A stretch of 64,000 nucleotides of DNA from positions 1,588,001 through 1,652,000 of the forward strand of contig NZ_JAGINK010000001.1 in NCBI RefSeq assembly GCF_017875955.1, given 5' to 3'. A model generated the notes under the pieces. It was not told where the DNA came from, did no database searches, and saw nothing but the letters and a program-made list of their open reading frames with translations. Within the stretch, counting starts at the first letter, position 1, and every line of letters starts with the position of its first letter. Position numbers and translations under genes: made by a program. Source of the stretch: Pseudomonas sp. BP8 (GTDB lineage: Bacteria; Pseudomonadota; Gammaproteobacteria; Pseudomonadales; Pseudomonadaceae). Positions 48,178-58,341 of this stretch are shown here, one piece after another.

Positions 48178-48475
48178 TGAAGTTATCAACGGCCTGCCGC
48201 CTGAGCGCAGAGCCCGAGTGGAGGCGCTTGGTCGAGAATTGATACGCGAAGAAATGACCCTGCAAGCCCTTCGCAAACAGCTTGAACTGACGCAAGAGGG
48301 CCTTGCTGAACGGTTGGAGGTTCGCCAAGCCAATGTGTCCAAGGTGGAGAAGCGTAGCGATATGCTGATTTCTACCCTGCGCAGCTACGTTGAGGCGATG
48401 GGTGGAACGCTCGAACTCGTTGCGCACATGCCCGGTAGAGCGCCAGTTACGCTCGAAGGTTTCTCTGACGTTTAG
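48161..48475 (+). CDS. type II antitoxin, XRE family
   Basis: A 104-residue protein with an XRE helix-turn-helix in its middle (about residues 38-90: LRKQLELTQEGLAERLEVRQ, ANVSKVEKRSDMLISTLRSY). It probably neutralises the toxin encoded directly upstream and represses the operon at the 16-bp palindrome. Adjacent ATG codons at 48158 and 48161; the second is better spaced from AAAGGAGAG. Confidence 0.85.
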   Translation: MSKTLDEVINGLPPERRARVEALGRELIREEMTLQALRKQLELTQEGLAERLEVRQANVSKVEKRSDMLISTLRSYVEAMGGTLELVAHMPGRAPVTLEGFSDV

Positions 48476-48504
48476 ATGGGTGCAAACAGTCAATTTTCAG
48501 ATGA

Positions 48505-48538
48505 GTCGGCCGAGATCAAACTTTGGTCCTCGGCCGAC
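48505..48538. terminator. inverted repeat between the antitoxin and prfC
   Basis: GTCGGCCGAG (48505-48514) and CTCGGCCGAC (48529-48538) are perfect 10-bp arms around a partly complementary 14-base centre. It lies 30 bases after the antitoxin stop, without a U-run, and runs up to the presumed prfC promoter (TATGAT at about 48545). Confidence 0.55.
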
Positions 48539-48588
48539 TTCAGGTATGATACTGCCCCTTTTTTCAATCCCCAGTCAGGCGATTTCCC

Positions 48589-50172
<1,584 letters not shown>

Positions 50173-50178
50173 TCGTCG

Positions 50179-50195
50179 GGAGGGCTTTGCCCTCC
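50179..50195 (+). terminator. hairpin after prfC
   Basis: GGAGGGC-TTT-GCCCTCC, a 7-bp stem 6 bases past the prfC stop, running directly into the REP element. No long T-run. Confidence 0.45.
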
Positions 50196-50280
50196 ATTGG
50201 CGGGTCAAGCCCGCTCCTGCAAGGACCGCGCAGATCCTGTAGGAGCGGGCTTGTCCCGCGAATGGGCCGCGCAGCGGCCC
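50195..50280. repeat. REP pair plus GC hairpin
   Basis: Two opposed REP units (about 50195-50224 and 50235-50264) share the GAGCGGGCTTG core in inverse orientation. They are followed by the hairpin GGGCCGC-GCA-GCGGCCC (50264-50280), which may terminate the minus-strand polyamine group. Convergent gene ends, as is usual for REPs. Confidence 0.85.
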
Positions 50281-50287
50281 CAGGTCA

Positions 50288-51367
50288 TCAATTGCCGGCT
50301 TTGATGCTGGTCCAGAGCCGTGTCCTGATCCGGTCGATCTTCGCCGGCATCGCCTCAAGCGCATACAGCTTGCCCATCATGTCCTCGCTCGGATAAATCA
50401 TCGTGTTGCCTTTCAGGGCCGGGTCGACCAGCGCGTCCGCCTTGAGGTTGCCGTTGGCGTACTGCACGTGGTTGCTGATGTTGGCCATCACCTGCGGCTG
50501 CAGCAGGTAGTTCATGTACGCGTAGCCGGCCTTCTCGTCAGGCGCATCGGCTGGCATGGCGACCATGTCGAACCACATCGGCGCGCCTTCCTTGGGGATC
50601 GAGTAGCCCACCTTGACGCCATTGTTGGCCTCCTCGGCGCGGTTCTTCGCCTGCAGGACATCCCCTGAGAAACCGACGACTACGCACACATCGCCGTTGG
50701 CCAGGTCGCCGGTGTACTTCGACGAGTGGAAGTAGCTGATGTACGGGCGTACGTTCATCAGCAATTGCTTGGCCTTGTCATAGTCCTTCGGGTCCTTGCT
50801 GTGGTGCGGCAGGCCCAGGTAGTGCAGGGCGATTGGCAGCAGCTCGGGGCCGTTGTCGAGCACCGCCACGCCGCAGCTCTTGAGCTTGGCCATGTACTCG
50901 GGCTTGAAGATCAGGTCCCACGAGTCGACCGGCGCGTCGTCGCCGAGCACCGCCTTGACCTTGTCGATGTTGTAGCCGATGCCAGTACTGCCCCACAGGT
51001 AGGGGAAACCGTACTGGTTGCCAGGGTCGTTTACCTCCAGTGCCTTGAGCAGCACCGGGTTGAGGTTTTGCCAGTTGGGCAGCTGAGTCTTGTCGAGTTT
51101 CTTCAGCGCCTTGCCCTGGATCTGCCGCGCCATGAAGTGGTTGGAGGGGAATACCACGTCATAGCCGGAGTTGCCGGTCATCAGCTTGCCGTCGAGGGTC
51201 TCGTTGCTGTCGAACACGTCGTAGGTCGGGACGATGCCCGAGGCTTGCTGGAACTGTTTGAGGGTGTCCGGGGCAATATAGCTGGACCAGTTGTAGATCT
51301 TCACCGAGTCGGCGGCGTTGGCCACACAGGCGGCCAGCATCAGTGGAGCGATAATGAGCGTGCGCAT
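50288..51367 (-). CDS. polyamine-binding periplasmic protein (PotF/SpuD-like)
   Basis: A 359-residue binding protein. Signal peptide MRTLIIAPLMLAACVANAAD; mature VKIYNWSSYIAPDTLKQFQQ is the classic PotF/SpuD start. Other family blocks are TYDVFDSNETLDGKLMTGNS and WGSTGIGYNIDKVKAVLGDD. It should bind putrescine or spermidine. No ATPase or permease gene is near, so it must serve a transporter encoded elsewhere or act as a sensor. It is the last gene of the AraC-FAD oxidase-cupin group. Confidence 0.9.
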   Translation of the reverse strand: MRTLIIAPLMLAACVANAADSVKIYNWSSYIAPDTLKQFQQASGIVPTYDVFDSNETLDGKLMTGNSGYDVVFPSNHFMARQIQGKALKKLDKTQLPNWQNLNPVLLKALEVNDPGNQYGFPYLWGSTGIGYNIDKVKAVLGDDAPVDSWDLIFKPEYMAKLKSCGVAVLDNGPELLPIALHYLGLPHHSKDPKDYDKAKQLLMNVRPYISYFHSSKYTGDLANGDVCVVVGFSGDVLQAKNRAEEANNGVKVGYSIPKEGAPMWFDMVAMPADAPDEKAGYAYMNYLLQPQVMANISNHVQYANGNLKADALVDPALKGNTMIYPSEDMMGKLYALEAMPAKIDRIRTRLWTSIKAGN

Positions 51368-51426
51368 GTCCGGTATACCTTGCTTGGTCTGTTGTTCTTG
51401 AAGGGGCGGCAGAGGCGATCAGCGGA

Positions 51427-51768
51427 TCAGAAAATCAACACGTAAGTCTTGCGCACGGTCTCCTGGATGTCCCAGATGCCGGTGCTGTTGGCCGGTAGCA
51501 TCAATGCGTCTCCGGCTTCTATGAGCAGGGGCTCGCCACCGTCGGGGGTGAACGTGCAGCGGCCCTTGATGAAGTGGCAGAACTCCTGTTGCACGATCTG
51601 CCGCCGCCAGCGCCCGGGAGTGCACTCCCAGATGCCGGTTTCAACGCCGTCGCTGCGCTCGACGCTGGTGACCGAGGTCACCGCGATGGGGTCGCCGAGG
51701 GGGACCGCGACCGGGTTGGACTCGGCCAGCACGGCGCTGTCGGTGTGTTTGAACTGGGTGATGCTCAT
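51427..51768 (-). CDS. cupin-fold protein (DUF861 type)
   Basis: A 113-residue single-domain cupin related to (S)-ureidoglycine aminohydrolase-like proteins: EFCHFIKGRCTFTPDGGEPL, IEAGDALMLPANSTGIWDIQ. These occur in clusters of polyamine and amine catabolism, where their reaction is unknown. It is placed between the FAD oxidoreductase and the polyamine-binding protein genes. Confidence 0.8.
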   Translation of the reverse strand: MSITQFKHTDSAVLAESNPVAVPLGDPIAVTSVTSVERSDGVETGIWECTPGRWRRQIVQQEFCHFIKGRCTFTPDGGEPLLIEAGDALMLPANSTGIWDIQETVRKTYVLIF

Positions 51769-51801
51769 GACCGGTGGATCCTCTCTGGTGTTAAGGGCAA
51801 G

Positions 51802-53208
51802 TCAGTGCATGAAGCCTTCCATGAAGTCCGCCATGCTGCTGGCCAGACGTCGCCGCCACGGCGCGCTGGTGGGGTTGGCGAGGGTTCTGTCCTCGTGGAC
51901 GAAGCTCTTGATGATTGCGTTGTAGCCCAGCCAGCGGCAGGGCTCGGGTGGCCAGCTGGCCAGGCTCGACAGCGGCCGGTTGTCATGTACCCAAGGCTGG
52001 GCAGTCAATGCGTTGTGCTGGTCGAGCATCAGTGCGGCGAGCGTGCGCCCGGCCAGGTTGGTTGCGCCGACGCCTTCGCCGCCATAGCCGCCGGCCACGG
52101 CGATGCCGCGTTGCCGGTCGCAGAGCATGTGCGGGCGGAAGCGCCGGGCCATGCCGAGGTTGCCGCCCCATGAATGGCTGATGCGTACGTGCTTGAGCTG
52201 CGGGAACAGCTCGCCGAACAGGTAGCGGCGCAGTTCGATTTCGTTGTCGTCGAGGTTGAAGTTCTCCCGCAGGCGGCCGCCAAAGCGGTAACCGCCGCGT
52301 GCACCGAACACCAGGCGGTTATCGGCAGTGCGTTGGCCGTAGGTGACCTGGCGGCTGCTTTCGCTGAAGGCCTGGCCGTGCGACAGACCGATCTGCTCCC
52401 AGGTCGATTCGGGCAGCGACTCGGTGGCGATCAAAAGACTTTGCACCGGCAGTTGATGGCGCCCGAGCGGCGGCAGGCTGGCGGCATAGCCCTCCACCGC
52501 CGGCACGATCCAGTGCGCGCGAACCTTGCCGTGCAGTGTGCGCACCGCGCCAGACTGCAGGTCGATGGCGGGGCTGTTCTCGTAGATCGGCACGCCAAGG
52601 CGCTCGACCACGCGGGCCAGGCCGCGTACCAGTTTGGCCGGCTGGATGGTCGCCGTGTGCGGGCTGAAGATCGCGCCATAGGCGTTGCTGATGCGCAGTT
52701 GCGCATCCAGTTGCTCAGGCCGCAACCAGCGGTAGTCGTCCTCGTTCATGCCCTGGCGGTAGAGGTCGTCGAGATAGGCGCGCAGGCTGCGCTCCTGCTC
52801 CGGGTAGCGCGCTGCGCAGTACAGCACGCCGCCCTTGCGGTAGTCGCAATCGATGCCTTCGCGTTGCAGCACCTGCTGGACTTCATCGGGGATGCCATGC
52901 AGCAGGTCGATGCTGGCCCGCCGTTGTTGGGGAGACAGCGTGGCGAGCATACGGTCTTCGCCGAGCATGTTGCCCATCAGCCAGCCGCCGTTGCGACCCG
53001 ACGCGCCAAAACCCGCGATGTTGGCTTCGACGATGGCGATGTTCAGGTGCGGGGCCTGGCGCTTGAGGTAGTAGGCGGTCCACAGGCCGGTGTAGCCGGC
53101 GCCGATGATGCACACGTCGAGGTCGAGGTCCTCGCGCAGGGCAGGGCGCGCGCTGAGGGGCTCGTCGAGCTGGTCCATCCAGAGGCTGATCGTGCGCCAG
53201 GCTTGCAT
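51802..53208 (-). CDS. FAD-dependent amine oxidoreductase (PuuB/DAO-like)
   Basis: A 468-residue flavoprotein. The FAD-binding Rossmann motif is DVCIIGAGYTGLWTAYYLKR near residue 32, followed by GFGASGRNGGWLMGNM. The C-terminal segment RQRGIAVAGGYGGEGVGATN contacts FAD. The family oxidises gamma-glutamylputrescine or D-amino acids and related secondary amines; context with a polyamine-binding protein supports an amine substrate. ATG 53208 is preferred (GGAG 9 bases upstream), with GTG 53223 as an alternative. Confidence 0.86.
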   Translation of the reverse strand: MQAWRTISLWMDQLDEPLSARPALREDLDLDVCIIGAGYTGLWTAYYLKRQAPHLNIAIVEANIAGFGASGRNGGWLMGNMLGEDRMLATLSPQQRRASIDLLHGIPDEVQQVLQREGIDCDYRKGGVLYCAARYPEQERSLRAYLDDLYRQGMNEDDYRWLRPEQLDAQLRISNAYGAIFSPHTATIQPAKLVRGLARVVERLGVPIYENSPAIDLQSGAVRTLHGKVRAHWIVPAVEGYAASLPPLGRHQLPVQSLLIATESLPESTWEQIGLSHGQAFSESSRQVTYGQRTADNRLVFGARGGYRFGGRLRENFNLDDNEIELRRYLFGELFPQLKHVRISHSWGGNLGMARRFRPHMLCDRQRGIAVAGGYGGEGVGATNLAGRTLAALMLDQHNALTAQPWVHDNRPLSSLASWPPEPCRWLGYNAIIKSFVHEDRTLANPTSAPWRRRLASSMADFMEGFMH

Positions 53209-53272
53209 CAGGTGCGGCTCCACATCGGTAAAGGTCTGTGGCCGATCCTAGGGTCCTGGCGGGGTGGCTGTC

Positions 53273-54082
53273 TTACGTGCGTGCACGCAGGGAAATTTGC
53301 TTCACGTAGGCCTTGGGCGATAGCCCGGTGTGCTCGCGGAACGCCTTGTAGAAGGCCGACAACGAATTGAAACCGGCACCGAAGGCCAGTTCGTCCATGG
53401 TCGAAGCAACACTGTCGTCATCCAGCCCGGCCAGCAGGTGCTGCAGGCGGGCCTGGTTGACGTAGCGGTAGAAGCTCTGGCCAAGCACCTGGTTGAGCAG
53501 GTAGGAGATCTGGTTGCGACTGTAGCCGCTGTCCTTGGCCACCTGCTGCAAGTCGAGCTCCGGATCGAGATACGGGCGCTGGCGCTGGAAGTAATGCTCG
53601 AGGTCCTGGGCCATGGTGCTCAGTTGCCGCGGCGACAGGCCAAGGCGGCTGGTGGCCGGGCGCGCGCGGTTGCCGGTGGACGCCGGGCGGCTCTGCCGGA
53701 CCAGCGTGGCGTATTCGTTGACCCGCCAGATCAGCCCGTGGTTGACGGTGATCGCTTCGCTCGACTGGAACGCAGCCAGACCATCGCCGCCTTGCACCGT
53801 GACTTGGTACTGGATGAATGCCGTGCAGCCGTCGACGCGAATGCGGTCACTGTGGACGATGTCTTCGCCAGCTTCGTGGGGCAGGCAGGCACGGACGTAG
53901 TCGCGCAACTCAAGGTAGCCGAGCACGCGGTTCTGGAAGAAGTCGTGGTATTCGACGTCGGGGTGGAACAGGGCCATGACTCCGTCAAGGTCACGACGCT
54001 TCCAGCACAGGTGGTAGCGCAGGACCGTGGCGGCGGTGATCGAGGTCTGTTCGGGGCCGTCGGGGATTGGGCTCTGGGTCAT
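53273..54082 (-). CDS. AraC-family regulator with NTF2/SnoaL-like N-terminal domain
   Basis: A 269-residue regulator. The N-terminal 130 residues look like an NTF2/SnoaL fold (VLRYHLCWKRRDLDGVMALF, HPDVEYHDFFQNRVLGYLEL), which usually forms a small-molecule cavity. The C-terminal AraC double helix-turn-helix follows (about 165-269: YLDPELDLQQVAKDSGYSRN, SMDELAFGAGFNSLSAFYKA, FREHTGLSPKAYVKQISLRA). It likely senses a ligand and controls the downstream oxidase-cupin-binding protein genes (same strand, 64 bases away). NTF2-AraC fusion is less common than the cupin-AraC form. Confidence 0.85.
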   Translation of the reverse strand: MTQSPIPDGPEQTSITAATVLRYHLCWKRRDLDGVMALFHPDVEYHDFFQNRVLGYLELRDYVRACLPHEAGEDIVHSDRIRVDGCTAFIQYQVTVQGGDGLAAFQSSEAITVNHGLIWRVNEYATLVRQSRPASTGNRARPATSRLGLSPRQLSTMAQDLEHYFQRQRPYLDPELDLQQVAKDSGYSRNQISYLLNQVLGQSFYRYVNQARLQHLLAGLDDDSVASTMDELAFGAGFNSLSAFYKAFREHTGLSPKAYVKQISLRART

Positions 54083-54267
54083 GTATGGAATAGTGCCGGG
54101 GGGCTAGGGCTGGGGCAACTGTCTGTGTGCAGTCAGTGGCGTGCGCCTCGCCGGCGCGATGCGCCAACAGCCGGCTACGCATTGCATAACGCCCTGAGCA
54201 ATAACCAATAAGCCGTATTTTGCACGATCCTAGGACGTGACCATCGCCTAACCCATTGATTTGTATG

Positions 54268-54286
54268 TGTGTCATTTTTTGACACA
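54268..54286. promoter_or_regulatory. inverted repeat TGTGTCA-N5-TGACACA between divergent genes
   Basis: Perfect 7-bp arms (54268-54274 and 54280-54286) around TTTTT, overlapping a TTGACA -35 hexamer (54279-54284) on the plus strand. It lies 74 bases before the membrane-protein ATG and 186 bases before the AraC regulator start. It is a candidate operator for either gene. Confidence 0.5.
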
Positions 54287-54359
54287 GTTGGCACATCGCC
54301 TGCAACTACCTCACTGCAAGGCAAAAGGACCTGTTGCTCACAATAAAAGGCGATGAATC

Positions 54360-55316
54360 ATGATAACCACTGCCGATCTGTCATCCACCGTCGCCGAGGC
54401 CCCGAATCGTTCGGGTGTGTCCTGGGCGGCGATATTCGCCGGTGCCGCTACCGCGGCTGCCTTGTCATTGATCCTGATGATCCTCGGCGCGGGCCTGGGG
54501 TTTGCAGCATCTTCGCCATGGGCGCATGAGGGCGTCAGCGCCAAGGCGTTGGGTATTTCCACGATTGTCTGGCTGCTGCTGACCCAGATCATCGCGTCGG
54601 GGCTTGGCGGTTACGTTGCTGGTCGCCTGCGGGTGAAGTGGGCCAACCTGCACGGGGATGAAGTGTACTTCCGCGATACCGCCCACGGCTTCCTGTCCTG
54701 GGCTATCGCCACCCTGGTGACGGCTGTATTGATCGTCTCGACCGCAGGCAATATTGCCAGTGCCGGAGCTCAGGCGGGCGCTACAGCTGTAGCGGGCATG
54801 ACCACGGCGGCTGCAGCCACTGTGGACACCCAAAGCGATAAAGGCAATTCTGACCCGATGGGTTATTTCGTCGATGGCCTGTTCCGCAGTGAAGGCCCGG
54901 CCGCAGTCAGTGAGGACGCGGCCAACACCGTTGCGGCTCGCATCATCACTCGCGCCCTGGCCAACGGTGGCCCGATGGATCCGGCTGACCGCACCTACCT
55001 CGCCCAACTGGTCGCGCAACGCACTCGCCTGACCCAGGCCGAAGCCGAAGCGCGGGTCGATCAGGTGTATGCCCAAGTTCAAGCCGACGCCGAGAAGGTC
55101 AAGCTGGCCGCTCAACAAGCTGCGGACACTGCCGCCAAGGTGGCTGCATGGACTGCGCTGTGGACCTTTGTTGCCCTGCTGTGCGGTGCATTCTTCGCAA
55201 GCTTCATGGCGCTGTTTGGTGGTCGTCAACGCGACCAGGCACGCTGGATCGAGGAAGAGGGAGTGGTTTATGGCGAACGTCGGCCGGTGCCCACCAGCAC
55301 CACACCGCTTCGCTAA
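54360..55316 (+). CDS. multi-pass membrane protein, function unknown
   Basis: A 318-residue protein with three or four helices: WAAIFAGAATAAALSLILMI (about 22-42), ISTIVWLLLTQIIASGLGGYV, FLSWAIATLVTAVLIVSTAG and near the C-terminus AAWTALWTFVALLCGAFFAS. Between the third and last helices is an Ala-rich, charged segment (about 150-260) with predicted helical character. The family is widespread in proteobacteria and carries no known function. ATG 54360 follows a weak ribosome site. It is co-transcribed with the tiny peptide gene 26 bases downstream. Confidence 0.7.
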   Translation: MITTADLSSTVAEAPNRSGVSWAAIFAGAATAAALSLILMILGAGLGFAASSPWAHEGVSAKALGISTIVWLLLTQIIASGLGGYVAGRLRVKWANLHGDEVYFRDTAHGFLSWAIATLVTAVLIVSTAGNIASAGAQAGATAVAGMTTAAAATVDTQSDKGNSDPMGYFVDGLFRSEGPAAVSEDAANTVAARIITRALANGGPMDPADRTYLAQLVAQRTRLTQAEAEARVDQVYAQVQADAEKVKLAAQQAADTAAKVAAWTALWTFVALLCGAFFASFMALFGGRQRDQARWIEEEGVVYGERRPVPTSTTPLR

Positions 55317-55342
55317 CGGGTTAATCGACTAGGAGAAACAAC

Positions 55343-55417
55343 ATGCGCTCTATTTTGCTGTGGATGCTTGGCGTACCGATCCCGATCATCATCCTGATCG
55401 CGATCTTCATGCACTGA
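55343..55417 (+). CDS. 24-residue hydrophobic membrane peptide
   Basis: ATG 55343 to TGA 55415-55417 encodes a 24-residue peptide starting MRSILLWMLGVPIPIIILIA. Its ribosome site AGGAGAAAC lies at the right distance. The peptide is a single hydrophobic helix with a PIP turn. A closely similar peptide occurs in many proteobacteria as I recall, though it is often missed in annotation for its size. It follows the 318-residue membrane protein gene by 26 bases and precedes a terminator, so it ends that small operon. Confidence 0.72.
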   Translation: MRSILLWMLGVPIPIIILIAIFMH

Positions 55418-55422
55418 TCATT

Positions 55423-55447
55423 GTTGGGGCCGCTTTGCGGCCCCAAC
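55423..55447. terminator. terminator between the tiny peptide gene and dppF
   Basis: GTTGGGGCCGC-TTT-GCGGCCCCAAC is a perfect 11-bp stem between convergent genes. There is no long U-run, but stem strength and position fit a shared terminator. Confidence 0.7.
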
Positions 55448-55458
55448 GTCAGTTAAAG

Positions 55459-56427
55459 CTACAAAAACTGCTCCGCATAATGACAAGCCACCTGGCGTGA
55501 GCCCACCTGGCGAAACGCCGGCACTTCCTTGCCACAGCGCTCGGTGGCATACGGACAGCGTTTGTGAAACGCACAGCCATCCGGCGGGTTCAACGGGTTT
55601 GGCAACTCTCCGCTGATGCGAATCTTCGGCTTCAACGGATCGGGATGAATCGCCGGCGTCGCTGACAGCAAGGCCTGGGTATAAGGGTGCAACGGTTTGT
55701 CGTAGATATCCTGCTTCGGGCCCATCTCCGCCGGCCGACCGAGGTACATCACCAGCACCTGATCCGCCACATGGCGCACCACCGCGAGGTTGTGCGAGAT
55801 GAACACGTAGGCGGTGTTGAACTCCTTCTGCAGGTCCATGAACAGGTTCAGCACCTGGGCCTGAATCGACACGTCCAGCGCCGAGGTCGGCTCGTCCGCG
55901 ACCAGCACCTTGGGCTGCAGCATCATTGCCCGGGCCAGGGCAATACGCTGACGCTGACCACCAGAAAACATGTGTGGATAACGCTGGTAATGCTCCGGGC
56001 GCAGGCCGACCTGCTGCATCATCGCCTGAACCCGCTCGCGGCGCTCGGCCTTGCTCAGCGAGGTGTTGATCAACAGTGGCTCGGCCAATTGATCACCGAT
56101 CTTCTGCCGTGGGTTGAGCGAGGCGTACGGGCTCTGGAAAACCATCTGCACGTCGCGGCGCAGTTGCTTGCGTTCAGCCTTGCTGGCGCCAGTGACTTCG
56201 GTACCGGCGATCTGCAGTGAGCCGGCGGTGGGTTCTTCGATCAGGGTCAGCGCGCGCGCCAAGGTCGACTTGCCGCAGCCGGATTCACCGACCACAGCCA
56301 GCGTCTTGCCGGCCTCCAGCTCGAACGATACGCCATTCAATGCGCGTACCAGGGCGTTGCCTTTGAACAGGCCGCGGGATACCTGGTAATGACGGGTCAG
56401 GTCACGTGCAGTCAGTACGGCAGTCAT
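55459..56427 (-). CDS. dppF: dipeptide ABC ATPase DppF
   Basis: A 322-residue ATPase of the peptide/nickel OppF class. Walker A GESGCGKST (about residues 47-55), signature FSGGQRQRIAL, Walker B VLVADEPTSALD and switch His in FISHNLAVVR. The C-terminal zinc/Fe-S-like cysteine pattern is in CAFHKRCPYATERCG, typical of OppF. The start ATG 56427 is chosen for its GGAGGT site (TGATG overlap with the dppD stop). Confidence 0.92.
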   Translation of the reverse strand: MTAVLTARDLTRHYQVSRGLFKGNALVRALNGVSFELEAGKTLAVVGESGCGKSTLARALTLIEEPTAGSLQIAGTEVTGASKAERKQLRRDVQMVFQSPYASLNPRQKIGDQLAEPLLINTSLSKAERRERVQAMMQQVGLRPEHYQRYPHMFSGGQRQRIALARAMMLQPKVLVADEPTSALDVSIQAQVLNLFMDLQKEFNTAYVFISHNLAVVRHVADQVLVMYLGRPAEMGPKQDIYDKPLHPYTQALLSATPAIHPDPLKPKIRISGELPNPLNPPDGCAFHKRCPYATERCGKEVPAFRQVGSRQVACHYAEQFL

Positions 56428-57395
56428 CACGCCACCTCCTGGTTCAGCGGGTAGAAGCAGCGCGCCAGGCTATGCGCCTGGGCAGCGAGCAGCGGTCGCT
56501 GGTTACGGCAGTTGTCCTGCACATAGGGACAGCGCGGCGACAGCAGGCAGCCCTGCGGCCGGTCGTAGCGGCCGGGGACGATACCGGGCAGGGTTGCCAG
56601 GCGCTCGGCGCCGATGCTGTGCTCGGGGATGGCCGCGAGCAAGGCCTCGCTGTAGGGGTGGGCGGGGATGTCGAACAGCTCGGGCACCTGGCCGACTTCC
56701 ACGGCCTGGCCGGCGTACATCACGCACATCCGCTTGGCGGTCTCGGCGACCACGGCCAGGTCATGGGTGATGAGGATCAGGGCCATGTTGCGTTCTTTTT
56801 GCAGGTTGACCAGCAGTTCCATGATCTGCGCCTGGATGGTCACATCGAGGGCGGTGGTCGGTTCATCGGCGATCAGCAGGCGCGGTTCGCCGGCAATCGC
56901 CATGGCAATGGCCACGCGCTGGCTCATGCCGCCGGAGAGCTGGTGCGGGTAGGCGTCCAGACGGCTTTCGGCAGCGGGAATCTCGACTTTCTTGAGCAGT
57001 TCGAGGGCCCGTTGCCGAGCCGCCTTGCCCTTCAGGCCGAGGTGCTGGCGCAGCACTTCCTCGATTTGAAAGCCGACGGTATAGCTGGGGTTGAGCGCGG
57101 TCATCGGGTCCTGGAAGACCATCGCGATGTCCTTGCCGACCACTTTGCGCCGCTGGCGCCCGCTGAGGGTGAGCATGTCGGTGCCGGCGAAGCTCATCGC
57201 GTCGGCAGTGATCCGTCCGGGGGCGTCGATCAGGCCCATCAGGGCCATCATGGTGACCGACTTGCCTGAGCCCGACTCGCCGACGATGGCGACGATCTCG
57301 CCAGCGTCCACCGTCAGGTCCAGGCCATCGACCACCGGCACCGCATCGACGTCGCCGAAGCGCACATTCAGATTGTGGATCTGTAACAGTGACAT
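56427..57395 (-). CDS. dppD: dipeptide ABC ATPase DppD
   Basis: A 322-residue ATPase, partner of DppF. Walker [10 protein letters not shown], signature [11 protein letters not shown], Walker [14 protein letters not shown] and the C-terminal [14 protein letters not shown] motif. ATG 57395 ([20 protein letters not shown]) follows a GAGGAGAAC site. Its stop overlaps the dppF start, so the two are coupled. Confidence 0.92.
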   Translation of the reverse strand: MSLLQIHNLNVRFGDVDAVPVVDGLDLTVDAGEIVAIVGESGSGKSVTMMALMGLIDAPGRITADAMSFAGTDMLTLSGRQRRKVVGKDIAMVFQDPMTALNPSYTVGFQIEEVLRQHLGLKGKAARQRALELLKKVEIPAAESRLDAYPHQLSGGMSQRVAIAMAIAGEPRLLIADEPTTALDVTIQAQIMELLVNLQKERNMALILITHDLAVVAETAKRMCVMYAGQAVEVGQVPELFDIPAHPYSEALLAAIPEHSIGAERLATLPGIVPGRYDRPQGCLLSPRCPYVQDNCRNQRPLLAAQAHSLARCFYPLNQEVA

Positions 57396-57405
57396 GGCGT
57401 TCTCC

Positions 57406-58332
57406 TCAGACGGCATTCTTCAGTTTCGGGTCGAGCGCATCGCGCAGCCCGTCGCCCATCAGGTTGATTGCCAGCACCGTCAGCAGGATGGTCAGCCCGG
57501 GCAGGCTCACCACCCACCAGGCGCGTTCGATGTAGTCGCGGGCCGAGGCGAGCATGGTGCCCCACTCCGGCGTCGGTGGTTGCACGCCGAGGCCGAGAAA
57601 GCCCAGTGCGGCGGCGTCGAGGATCGCCGAAGAGAAGCTTAACGTGGCCTGGACGATCAGCGGTGCCATGCAATTGGGCAGCACGGTGACGAACATCAGT
57701 CGTGGCAGGCTGGCGCCGGCCAGGCGGGCGGCGGTGACGTAGTCGCGGTTGAGCTCGCCCATCACTGCAGCGCGGGTCAGGCGCACGTAAGAGGGCAGCG
57801 AGACGATGGCGATGGCGATCACCGTATTGAGCAGGCCAGGGCCGAGGATGGCGACGATCGCCACCGCCAGCAGCAGCGACGGCAGGGCCAGCATGACGTC
57901 CATCAGGCGCATGATCGACGGCCCGAGAATGCGTGGGAAAAAGCCCGCGAGCAGGCCGCAGAAGATGCCCGGAATCAGCGAGATGACCACCGACGACAGG
58001 CCGATCAGCAGCGACAGCCGGGCGCCCTGGATCAGTCGCGAGAGCAGGTCGCGGCCCACCTCGTCGGTGCCGAGGATGAACTGCCAGCTGCCGCCCTCAA
58101 GCCACACCGGCGGGGTCAGCAGGAAATCACGGTATTGCTCGCTCGGGTTGTGCGGGGCGACCCAGGGTGCGAACAGCGCGCTGAATACCACCAGGCACAT
58201 GAACGCCAGGCCTGCCACAGCGCCTTTGTTACGCGAGAAAGCCTGCCAGAATTCTTTATACGGCGAGGGGTAGAGCAGGCTCTGGTCGACCGGGCTGGGC
58301 GCGGTCACGGGGTTTGCAATTGGACGGGTCAT
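57406..58332 (-). CDS. dppC: dipeptide ABC permease DppC
   Basis: A 308-residue permease with an N-terminal cytoplasmic segment, then about six helices ([60 protein letters not shown]). The EAA loop is [20 protein letters not shown]. Pairs with DppB; nine bases downstream of dppB. Confidence 0.92.
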   Translation of the reverse strand: MTRPIANPVTAPSPVDQSLLYPSPYKEFWQAFSRNKGAVAGLAFMCLVVFSALFAPWVAPHNPSEQYRDFLLTPPVWLEGGSWQFILGTDEVGRDLLSRLIQGARLSLLIGLSSVVISLIPGIFCGLLAGFFPRILGPSIMRLMDVMLALPSLLLAVAIVAILGPGLLNTVIAIAIVSLPSYVRLTRAAVMGELNRDYVTAARLAGASLPRLMFVTVLPNCMAPLIVQATLSFSSAILDAAALGFLGLGVQPPTPEWGTMLASARDYIERAWWVVSLPGLTILLTVLAINLMGDGLRDALDPKLKNAV

Positions 58333-58341
58333 GACGGGGCC

